Assembly (NCBI GenBank): GCA_029554925.1
Contig: JAKPUV010000469.1
Coordinates: forward strand, 1-11,199
Reading direction: 5' to 3'
DNA length: 11,199 bases
From: Candidatus Hydrogenedentota bacterium
GTDB lineage: Bacteria; Hydrogenedentota; Hydrogenedentia; Hydrogenedentales; CAITNO01
This document shows, piece after piece, positions 5,396 to 11,174 of the stretch. The translations under genes were made by a program, and so were the position numbers. Each line of letters opens with the position of its first letter. Position 1 is the stretch's first letter. The notes beneath the pieces were generated by a model, which was given only the letters and a program-made list of their open reading frames with translations, was not told the DNA's origin and did no database searches.

Positions 5396-8062
5396 TCAGC
5401 CTTTCGGCTTCCAGGTGAACCGCACCGTGGCCAGTCCGCCCGCGGGCACGGTGACAGCCGCCGCCCCGTCCCGCACCGGCAGCTCCGCGCCCGGCTCCTC
5501 GTTCAGATTGCAGAGGAACGCCGTATCCAGCGCGGCCTCGGTCCGGAACCCGTCCACCACGTCCGCCCCGGTCGGGTTCCAGAAGCGGACCACGCCGCCG
5601 TTGCCGTCGTCCGCGGGCTTCATTGCCGTCATCACCGCGCCGCCGCCGGTCTGCCCCAGGAATGAGCGGCGCTCCGGCGCGCCGGGCGCGGCGGTGTGCG
5701 CGAAGACGCCCACGGCGAGCAGGTCCGCCTGCCGCAGGGCCGCGCGCGGGTCAAAGGCGCCCTCGAAGGGGTACAGGGCGTACGAGAACTCGAGACGGCC
5801 CTGGAGCTGCCCGTCGGGCTGCTCCGGGCGCATGACGGTCTTTCGGAAACTCCGGAACAGCGTCAGGGCCAGGCACGACTCCGGCGTTTCCAGCACGGCG
5901 CACTCGTGGAGTCCGCCGCCCGACACGACGGCAAGGCCGCCCTGGGCGTCCTTCACGCCGAAGAAGGAGGTGAAGGCCGTCTCGGGGTTCACGCGCTCCT
6001 GCCAGCGGGCCGTCTCCGGGGGAATGGCGATGTCCCGTTCCACCACGGCGAAGGGGGTGTCGGCGAACGAGGTGTCCGTCTCAATGAGGGTGGGGAAGAG
6101 CACGCGCAGGCGGTGGTCGCGGACCGTGTTGTCCACGACCGTGCGCACCTTCAGGACCGGGCAGTCCTTCTCCACGGTGATGTAATCCGTGACCATGAGC
6201 GGGGCGCGGCGCTCCGAGCGCCACCCGGTGCGCCGGTCCATCTCGTCCGGCAGGAGGAGGGTGCGCTCCACGCGGAAGACGGTCCGGAGAGGCCCGTCCT
6301 CGTCCACGGCGGTCATCACCTGGGCGCCCGGCCCGCGGTAGACGATGTCGTTGAGGAGCTGGCCGCGCGTCCAGCCGTCGCCGCACTCGCCGCAGTCCTC
6401 GTAAAGGAAGAGGTTGGGGAACACCTCGCCGTCGGCCTTGCGCGTGAGGGCGCCGGTGCCGTCGGGGAACAGCTCGAAGGCGAGGTGCGCGTTTTCGGCG
6501 CGCAGCGGGCCGGTGAGGAGGGACCCGAAGGTCCGGGTGGCCTCCGGGGTGGTCTCGATGCGGAACGTGGCGTGCCCGCAGGGGGGCAGGTCCAGCTCCG
6601 CGGCGATGTGGTAGAGGTCGCCCATGACGGTCTGCTCGCGGCCGTTGGCGTCCACCCGCCTGCACTCGATGTTCCGCTCCACGCGCACATGCTGGTAGGG
6701 GATGCGTTCGCCGCCGGGGGCCACGAGGTCGAACTTGTTGTACCGCTCGCCCCAGGCCAGGCTGTCAATGTAGGCGTTGCCCGTCTTCTCCGCGTAGTCC
6801 GGCGGGAAGAACAGGGCGAGGTCGAACACGCCCCGGCGGGGGAAGGGCAGGGGGTTGTGCGCGGCCACGCGGGCCCAGTCGTCCGGCGCGGCGGAGGCGC
6901 CCCCGAGGCGGGCGCAGGCGCGGCGGACGATGCCGTCGGCCAGCAGGGCGGCCTGGTCGAAACGGTAGTGCATGTCGCGGTGGACCTGGTCAATGCTGCA
7001 CCCGCAGATGGAGTCGTGGGGGTGGTTGCGCAGGAGGTACTGCCAGGCCTTGTCGAGGAACCCGGGCACGGGCTTCCCGCCGTCCAGCGTCTCCATCAGC
7101 AGCAGGGGCTCGGCCCACTTCTCCAGCAGCGCCTGGCCGAGGTCGTTCTTCCGCTTGAGGTCGTAGCGCGACGAAATGGTGTGGACAATGAGGTACTGGC
7201 CCACCCGCCTGTTGTCGCGCGCGGGCTCGCGCAGTTCCCCGCGCCGCTCGGGCAGCTCGTCGAGGTGCGCGGCCAGCGCCCGGCCGTAGTCCGCCAGACT
7301 TCCCCACTCGAAGGTGATCTCCGGGTGCTTTTCCCGAAGCGCGGCGAAAAGCCAGGGCATTTTGGGGTCGGGCCGCTGATGGTCTATGGCGTCGAGCATG
7401 AGCACCATCGGCACGGAGGAGCGGGCGCTCTCCTCGTCGAAGAAGGGGACGAAATGCGTGTCCACGTCCCCGTCGCGGTATCCCCCGTCCTTCACGGGAC
7501 GGCGGACGGCGAACTCGAAGGGGCTGTAGCTGCCCTTGTCGCAGAGCTTGTGGTACGCCATCTTGCCGCCGTCGGGGCCTACCCAGGCGAAGTGGGCGGG
7601 AAAGGTCTCGTCCTGCGTGCCGCGCCAGCAGATGCCCGCGCTGAACCCGAACCCGCGCATGATCATGGGCAGGGCGGCGACATGGCCGAACTGGTCGGGC
7701 GTGTAGGCGAAGTCGAGGGCGGGCACGTCGAGCTCGCGGCAGACCCGCAGCCCGCGCGCCAGGTTGCGGATGAAGGACTCGCCGGAGATGAGCCACTCGT
7801 CGGGCAGGTTGTACCACGGCCCGGCCAGAAGCCGCCCCCCGCGCAGGAGCCGCAGCAGCTCCTCGCGCCGCTCCGGCCGGATCTCCAGATAGTCCTCCAG
7901 CACGACGGTCTGGCCGTCAAGGTGGAAGCACCGGTACTCCGGGTCCTTCTCCATCAGGTCCATGAGCTCGTCCACCAGCTCCACGAGCCAGCGGCGGAAC
8001 TCCTGAAAGGGCTCGTACCATTCCCGGTCCCAGTGGGTGCCCGCGCAGTAAAACGCCTTCAT
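5396..8062 (-). CDS. Glycoside hydrolase family 38 alpha-mannosidase
   Basis: An 888-residue enzyme predicted to hydrolyse alpha-mannosidic linkages. I chose the ATG at 8062, which has AAAGG six bases upstream; an in-frame ATG at 8068 lies directly against that AAAGG and is less likely. The open frame continues far upstream only as antisense of the next gene. The catalytic N-terminal domain (about 1-290) shows GTHWDREWY with zinc ligands His10 and Asp12, FHLDGQTVVLEDYLEIRPE near 46-64, the nucleophile Asp123 in YTPDQFGH, and a likely acid/base Asp227 in MLDAIDHQRPDP. The middle domain holds the zinc ligand His349 in NHPHDSICGC. The rest (about 450-888) is the GH38 beta-sandwich C-terminal region. 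No signal peptide is seen, so it is probably cytoplasmic. It is convergent with ispF and divergent from a GHMP kinase. The exact substrate is unknown; MngB-like mannosylglycerate hydrolases are in the same family. Confidence 0.93.
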   Translation of the reverse strand: MKAFYCAGTHWDREWYEPFQEFRRWLVELVDELMDLMEKDPEYRCFHLDGQTVVLEDYLEIRPERREELLRLLRGGRLLAGPWYNLPDEWLISGESFIRNLARGLRVCRELDVPALDFAYTPDQFGHVAALPMIMRGFGFSAGICWRGTQDETFPAHFAWVGPDGGKMAYHKLCDKGSYSPFEFAVRRPVKDGGYRDGDVDTHFVPFFDEESARSSVPMVLMLDAIDHQRPDPKMPWLFAALREKHPEITFEWGSLADYGRALAAHLDELPERRGELREPARDNRRVGQYLIVHTISSRYDLKRKNDLGQALLEKWAEPLLLMETLDGGKPVPGFLDKAWQYLLRNHPHDSICGCSIDQVHRDMHYRFDQAALLADGIVRRACARLGGASAAPDDWARVAAHNPLPFPRRGVFDLALFFPPDYAEKTGNAYIDSLAWGERYNKFDLVAPGGERIPYQHVRVERNIECRRVDANGREQTVMGDLYHIAAELDLPPCGHATFRIETTPEATRTFGSLLTGPLRAENAHLAFELFPDGTGALTRKADGEVFPNLFLYEDCGECGDGWTRGQLLNDIVYRGPGAQVMTAVDEDGPLRTVFRVERTLLLPDEMDRRTGWRSERRAPLMVTDYITVEKDCPVLKVRTVVDNTVRDHRLRVLFPTLIETDTSFADTPFAVVERDIAIPPETARWQERVNPETAFTSFFGVKDAQGGLAVVSGGGLHECAVLETPESCLALTLFRSFRKTVMRPEQPDGQLQGRLEFSYALYPFEGAFDPRAALRQADLLAVGVFAHTAAPGAPERRSFLGQTGGGAVMTAMKPADDGNGGVVRFWNPTGADVVDGFRTEAALDTAFLCNLNEEPGAELPVRDGAAAVTVPAGGLATVRFTWKPKG

Positions 8063-8088
8063 CTTCATCCTTTCATTGGGGGGAAAGA

Positions 8089-8116
8089 AAAGGGGGCGCC
8101 CGGCGGGCCCCCCTTT
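8089..8116 (-). promoter_or_regulatory. GC-rich hairpin at the predicted 5' end of the mannosidase mRNA
   Basis: Bases 8089-8096 (AAAGGGGG) pair with 8109-8116 (CCCCCTTT), an 8-bp stem, and 8099-8101 can pair with 8105-8107 above a small internal bulge. On the minus strand the stem is followed by TTTTCTTT (8091-8084), so it resembles an intrinsic terminator or attenuator. The start site predicted from the minus-strand promoter falls near 8116, which would place this stem-loop at the very 5' end of the transcript, where it could stabilise the RNA. Confidence 0.4.
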
Positions 8117-8118
8117 CC

Positions 8119-8127
8119 TGCTATCAT
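8119..8127 (+). promoter_or_regulatory. Putative extended -10 promoter for the GHMP kinase
   Basis: TGCTATCAT fits the extended -10 pattern TGn followed by TATAAT with one mismatch. There is no recognisable -35 at the expected distance (8099-8104 is CCCGGC), which extended -10 promoters can tolerate. A start near 8134 would give a leader of about 52 nt before the ATG at 8186. The box overlaps the minus-strand -10 by five bases. Confidence 0.35.
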
Positions 8128-8151
8128 ACCGCGCGCGGGCCGCGGTTCCAA
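8123..8151 (-). promoter_or_regulatory. Putative sigma-70-type promoter of the mannosidase gene
   Basis: Read on the minus strand, TTGGAA (8151-8146) and TATGAT (8128-8123) are separated by exactly 17 nt, matching the -35/-10 consensus at 4 of 6 and 5 of 6 positions. The start site would be close to 8116, about 54 nt before the chosen start codon. The AT-rich boxes stand out in a very GC-rich spacer. Confidence 0.5.
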
Positions 8152-8185
8152 AACGGGCGGCCCCGGGCATCTCCTGGAGGACGGC

Positions 8186-9238
8186 ATGATGGACGGATCC
8201 CGCAGGCGGGTGATCAACGCGACGGCCCCGGTGCGCATCTGCGACCTGGGCGGATGGACGGACACCTGGTTCGCCGAGTACGGCGCGGTGTTCAATCTCG
8301 GCGTGTACCCCTACGCCGAGGTGCAGCTCTATGTGACCCGGACGGCCGACGCCCCCGCCCCCCGCGTGGTCATCCACGCGGAGAACTTCGGCGACCGCTA
8401 CGAGGTGCGCAGCGTTCCCCCGGAATACGACAAGCACCCGCTCTTGGAGGCGTGTCTCGACATCATGGACCTCCCCCGCGACCTGTCCTTCGAGGTCAAC
8501 CTGTACTCCAACGCGCCCGCGGGCTGCTCCACGGGCACCTCGGCGGCGGTCAGCGTGGCGCTGCTGGGGGCCCTCGACATGCTGTCGCCCGGACGCCGCA
8601 TGACCCCCCACGAGGTGGCGGCCATGGCGCACCGGGTCGAGACGGAGAAGCTCGGGCTCCAGTGCGGCATCCAGGACCAGCTTTGCTCCGCCTACGGCGG
8701 CGCGTGCTTCATCGAGATGCACGCCTACCCCCACGCCAGCGTGTCGCAGGTGCAGGTGTCCAACAGCGTCTGGTGGGAGCTGGAGCGGCGGCTGGCCCTG
8801 GTGTTCCTGGGGCGGTCCCACGCGTCCAGCGAGGTGCACGGCCGGGTCATCGCCGGGTTCGAGCGGGAAAACGCCGACAAGTCGGCGCTGGCCCCCCTGC
8901 GGAAGGCGGCCCACGACGCCAAGAACGCCCTGTACGAGGGCGATTTCGCCGCGTTCGGGAAGGCCATGCTGCTGAACACCGAGGGGCAGCGGGCGCTGCA
9001 CCCGGCCCTGGTCTCGCCGGAGGCCGAGGCGGTCTTCGCCCTGGCGCGCGCCCACGGGGCCATCGGGTGGAAGGTGAACGGCGCCGGGGGCGACGGCGGG
9101 TCCGTCACCCTGCTTTTCGGCCCGGAAAGCGAGAAAAAACGGGCGTTCCGCCGGGCGCTGCCCTCGCTGAACCCCGATTTTGCGTACATTCCCACCTACC
9201 TCTCCCGCTTCGGCCTGCGCCAATGGGAGAGCGCCTGA
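8186..9238 (+). CDS. GHMP-family sugar kinase, HddA (heptose 7-phosphate kinase)-like
   Basis: A 350-residue protein of the GHMP kinase superfamily. Motif 1 is TAPVRICDLGGWTDT (residues 13-27, with Arg17 and Asp26), the form found in D-glycero-D-manno-heptose 7-phosphate kinases and in fucokinases. Motif 2, the ATP phosphate loop, is PAGCSTGTSAAVSV near 111-124, a departure from the common PxGxGLGSSSA. GIQDQLCSAYGG follows, matching the GKQDQ segment of HddA. Motif 3 is NGAGGDGGSV at 298-307. The likely reaction is ATP-dependent anomeric phosphorylation of a sugar or sugar phosphate for nucleotide-sugar synthesis; substrate assignment is inference. GGAGG at 8176-8180 lies 5 nt from this ATG and 8 nt from a second ATG at 8189, so the first Met is uncertain. 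It is divergent from the mannosidase with 123 nt between them. No nucleotidyltransferase or phosphatase gene of the heptose pathway is adjacent. Confidence 0.85.
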   Translation: MMDGSRRRVINATAPVRICDLGGWTDTWFAEYGAVFNLGVYPYAEVQLYVTRTADAPAPRVVIHAENFGDRYEVRSVPPEYDKHPLLEACLDIMDLPRDLSFEVNLYSNAPAGCSTGTSAAVSVALLGALDMLSPGRRMTPHEVAAMAHRVETEKLGLQCGIQDQLCSAYGGACFIEMHAYPHASVSQVQVSNSVWWELERRLALVFLGRSHASSEVHGRVIAGFERENADKSALAPLRKAAHDAKNALYEGDFAAFGKAMLLNTEGQRALHPALVSPEAEAVFALARAHGAIGWKVNGAGGDGGSVTLLFGPESEKKRAFRRALPSLNPDFAYIPTYLSRFGLRQWESA

Positions 9239-9251
9239 GACGCCGCGACAG

Positions 9252-9280
9252 TTGTTTTCCGCGCCGGGGAAGAGTATACT
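9252..9280 (+). promoter_or_regulatory. Putative promoter of the pal-cpoB region
   Basis: TTGTTT (9252-9257) and TATACT (9275-9280) are separated by 17 nt. The -10 matches 5 of 6 consensus positions; the -35 has TTG plus weak remaining bases. It starts 14 nt after the stop of the kinase gene, and transcription from about 9287 would give an unusually long leader of about 255 nt in front of pal. Confidence 0.5.
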
Positions 9281-9286
9281 TTCACC

Positions 9287-9541
9287 CGGTGTTAGGGGAG
9301 TGGAGGAGACAAGAGGAAGTTCACAGCGCGTGAAGTGTTTTTAGGCGCGCTGGAACTTTCCGGGGCGTAACAGGATAAAGCGGATTGTAGGAGCCCGGGG
9401 GCGGTTGACGCGGTGCGGCTCCGCAATCGGGCGGGGTTTCGCCGGATGGTGACCACCGCGGAACGCTTCCGTCTGTGTTGGACGGAGAGCGGGCCGCTTG
9501 CAGGCAAATTAGAACAAAACGTATTAGCGGAGGACAGACAG
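9287..9541 (+). ncRNA. Long structured leader upstream of pal, or a small RNA
   Basis: No credible coding sequence exists here, yet three consecutive hairpins can be drawn. Hairpin A pairs 9315-9330 with 9346-9361: 15 base pairs with one single-base bulge on each arm (9323 and 9359) and a 15-nt loop. Hairpin B pairs GATTG (9383-9387) plus GGAGCC (9390-9395) with GGCTCC (9417-9422) plus CAATC (9424-9428). Hairpin C pairs 9464-9473 with 9481-9491 around the loop TGTGTTG. Part of the region is less GC-rich than the neighbouring genes, and it is preceded by a promoter-like sequence. I do not recognise a known riboswitch or RNA family. It may be a 5' untranslated region that regulates pal, or an independent RNA. 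The last 35 nt are A-rich and contain the pal ribosome-binding site GGAGG (9529-9533). Confidence 0.4.
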
Positions 9542-10066
9542 ATGAACGAGAAGCGGATGTGGACGATCCTGACCGTGGTGCTTTGCATGGTCCTGGTGCT
9601 GGGCGTGGCCGGCTGCAAGAAGAACAAGCCGCCCCTGACGACGGACGTGACCCCGACCACCAACGAGACCACGAGCGGCGACGGGCTGCCCGGCGTGAAC
9701 CAGGACGACCTGCTCTTCGAGAAGGGCGGCAAGTACGGCCTGCAGACGGTGCTTTTCGACTATGACAGCTCCTCGCTGCGCGCCGACGCCATGGACACCC
9801 TGCGCGGCAACGCCGAGAAGATCAAGCAGTTCCCGAACGCCTACATCCAGATCGCGGGCCACTGCGACGAGCGCGGGACCCAGGAGTACAACCTGGCCCT
9901 CGGCGAGCGCCGCGCCCTCGCGGTCCGCAACTACCTCATCCAGCTCGGCGTGTCCGGCGACCGTCTCGTGACCATCAGCTACGGCAAGGAATTCCCGGCC
10001 GTCGCGGGCAGCAACGAGGCCGCCTGGGCGCAGAACCGCCGCGCCGAGTTCAACAAGGCGAAGTAA
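9542..10066 (+). CDS. pal: Peptidoglycan-associated lipoprotein (OmpA/Pal family)
   Basis: A 174-residue lipoprotein. The start at 9542 is supported by GGAGG 8 nt upstream and by the signal sequence it creates: a charged MNEKR start, a hydrophobic core, and a lipobox ending VAGC with the lipidated Cys25. Lys at +2 does not signal inner-membrane retention by the E. coli rule, so outer-membrane placement is expected. A flexible linker of about 35 residues leads to the OmpA-C peptidoglycan-binding domain (about 65-174): VLFDYDSSSLRADAMDTL, IAGHCDERGTQEYNLALGERRA with the conserved Asp and Arg that bind diaminopimelate, and ISYGKEFPA followed by NRRAEF at the C-terminus. These are close to textbook Pal rather than general OmpA. 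It anchors the outer membrane to the cell wall. cpoB lies downstream as in many tol-pal clusters, but tolB is not upstream; a GHMP kinase is. Confidence 0.93.
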   Translation: MNEKRMWTILTVVLCMVLVLGVAGCKKNKPPLTTDVTPTTNETTSGDGLPGVNQDDLLFEKGGKYGLQTVLFDYDSSSLRADAMDTLRGNAEKIKQFPNAYIQIAGHCDERGTQEYNLALGERRALAVRNYLIQLGVSGDRLVTISYGKEFPAVAGSNEAAWAQNRRAEFNKAK

Positions 10067-10067
10067 G

Positions 10068-10088
10068 CGGGCCCCCGCCCGTTTCTTT
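10068..10088 (+). terminator. Weak intrinsic terminator-like hairpin between pal and cpoB
   Basis: CGGGC (10068-10072) pairs with GCCCG (10077-10081) around a CCCC loop, directly followed by TTTCTTT (10082-10088). The five-pair stem begins 2 nt after the pal stop codon. Because cpoB follows only 60 nt later with no clear promoter of its own, this is more likely a partial terminator that lowers cpoB relative to pal, or an mRNA 3'-end stabiliser. Confidence 0.35.
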
Positions 10089-10126
10089 GGCGACCTTTGG
10101 GCAGACAACAGCAAGGGAATCTGGTC

Positions 10127-11053
10127 ATGCGTCTCACCCATGTGACCCTGTTGGCCGCGATCGCCGTCTCCGCGCTCCTGACGGGGTGCGAGACCACCGG
10201 CGGCCAGACCAAGACCACCATCTATGACATGCACCGCCGGATTGTGAAGCTCGACAAGGATCTGGGAGGCTCTGTCAACCAGCTCAACGCGACCTCCGCA
10301 ACCCTGAACGAGCGTGTCAACGACATGGACACCCAGACACGGGACCTGCGGTCGCTCCTGGAGGAGAACCAGAAGAAACTGGACGAGCTCAAGGGCGACA
10401 TGGCGCGGCTGTTCAAAGCGATGAATCTGTCGCAGGGAGTTCTTTATGACCCCACCAAGAACATTCAGCCCGGTCCTGTGGTGATTGAGCCGCCGGCGCA
10501 GACGCCGGGTGCCGCCCCCATGCCGGGTGCCGCCCCCATGCCGGGCGCCGCCCCGGCGGTGCCGGGCGCGCTGCCCATGCCCTCCGCGCAGAACGAGCTG
10601 CTGGACTCCGCGCCGGTTCCGACCGGTGTGGGCGCCGCGGGCCAGCCCGCGCCGGCCCCGGTCGCCGCGGCGGACCCGAACGTGCTGTACGCCCAGGCGG
10701 ACAGCAGCTACCAGAGCAGCGACTACAAGACGGCCCTGGAGCGTTTCGACGCCTTCCTGGCGCAGTATCCGACCAGTGACAAGGCGCAGAACGCCCTGTT
10801 CTGGAAGGCCAAGTGCCAGCTGAACCTCCAGAACTACGCCGACTCGGTGAAGTCGTTCGAGGAGCTCCGGTCCAAGTACCCGAACAGCACCAAGGTGCCC
10901 TTTGCCATGCACAACCAGGCGGTGGCCCACTCGCGTCTCAACCAGACGCAGGAAGCCATCCGGCTCATGCAGGCGGTGATTGACCAGTTCCCCATGTCCC
11001 CCGTGGCGGACCAGGCCAAGTCGGACCTCATGAAGCTGAAGGGCGCGCAATAG
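10127..11053 (+). CDS. CpoB/YbgF-like TPR lipoprotein of the Tol-Pal group
   Basis: A 308-residue protein. The ATG was chosen over an upstream TTG because AAGGGA (10113-10118) lies 8 nt before it and because it opens a clean lipoprotein signal, MRLTHV, hydrophobic core, lipobox LLTGC, Cys21. Residues about 30-105 form a predicted coiled coil with heptad-like leucines (VKLDKDLGG through LFKAMN), matching the trimerising N-terminal part of YbgF. Residues about 115-182 are a Pro/Ala-rich linker with an internal 6-residue repeat. Residues 183-308 carry three TPR-like units (DPNVLYAQADSSYQSSDYKT, NALFWKAKCQL, FAMHNQAVAHSRL), as in CpoB/YbgF. In E. coli, CpoB is a soluble periplasmic protein that coordinates PBP1B with the Tol machine; a lipid-anchored form is a difference here. 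It follows pal by 60 nt, the usual order. Confidence 0.88.
   Translation: MRLTHVTLLAAIAVSALLTGCETTGGQTKTTIYDMHRRIVKLDKDLGGSVNQLNATSATLNERVNDMDTQTRDLRSLLEENQKKLDELKGDMARLFKAMNLSQGVLYDPTKNIQPGPVVIEPPAQTPGAAPMPGAAPMPGAAPAVPGALPMPSAQNELLDSAPVPTGVGAAGQPAPAPVAAADPNVLYAQADSSYQSSDYKTALERFDAFLAQYPTSDKAQNALFWKAKCQLNLQNYADSVKSFEELRSKYPNSTKVPFAMHNQAVAHSRLNQTQEAIRLMQAVIDQFPMSPVADQAKSDLMKLKGAQ
10503..10577 (+). repeat. Tandem 18-bp repeat in the cpoB linker
   Basis: Three adjacent 18-bp units (10503-10520, 10521-10538, 10539-10556) of the form TGCCGGGTGCCGCCCCCA encode successive PGAAPM-type hexapeptides. The first two differ at one base and the third at three. After a 3-bp insertion a degenerate fourth copy occupies 10560-10577. 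All changes keep the reading frame, so copy number could vary without breaking the protein. Confidence 0.85.
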
Positions 11054-11069
11054 GCGGGGACACCCCCAA

Positions 11070-11099
11070 TTGACACACGGAACCGGCGCGGGTTACGAT
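11070..11099 (+). promoter_or_regulatory. Putative promoter superimposed on the cpoB terminator
   Basis: A perfect -35 hexamer TTGACA (11070-11075) is followed after 18 nt by TACGAT (11094-11099), which keeps the key T, A and T of the -10 box. The -35 lies just before the terminator stem and the -10 lies in its loop. A start near 11106 would leave about 69 nt of leader before the ATG at 11175. Confidence 0.45.
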
Positions 11100-11118
11100 G
11101 CCCGCGCCGGTTTTCTTC
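11081..11118 (+). terminator. Intrinsic terminator downstream of cpoB
   Basis: A perfect 12-bp stem pairs 11081-11092 (AACCGGCGCGGG) with 11101-11112 (CCCGCGCCGGTT) around an 8-nt loop, and is followed by a T-rich tract (the Ts at 11111-11114, then CTTCC). The stem starts 28 nt after the cpoB stop codon. This is the clearest Rho-independent terminator in the window and ends the pal-cpoB transcript. Confidence 0.8.
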
Positions 11119-11174
11119 CGGCCGGGCCGGTTTGGGCGGCCCGCGCAGCCACACCTACCGAAGGAAGGACACGC

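Noticed and set aside
5696..8185. Very long open plus-strand frame across the mannosidase gene, joined to the kinase
   Set aside because: It is the antisense of a clear GH38 gene with no recognisable domain; the kinase has its own start and ribosome-binding site at 8176-8188.
8069..9223. N-terminal extension of the mannosidase reading frame to 1275 codons on the minus strand
   Set aside because: The extension is antisense to the GHMP kinase, and shows the low-complexity His/Gly/Arg/Val composition typical of GC-rich shadow frames. GH38 similarity begins only at the ATG near 8062.
9290..9333. Short frame starting GTG at 9290 as a leader peptide
   Set aside because: It is the tail of a longer shadow frame over the kinase gene, has no ribosome-binding site in front, and its codons form one arm of a hairpin.
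9498..9527. Second pal promoter candidate, TTGCAG-18-TATTAG
   Set aside because: The -10 lacks the conserved final T and the start site would fall in the ribosome-binding region, leaving almost no leader.
9524..11050. 508-codon open frame antisense to pal and cpoB
   Set aside because: Both sense genes have clear families, lipoprotein signals and ribosome-binding sites; the antisense translation is low complexity, as expected from GC-rich third positions.
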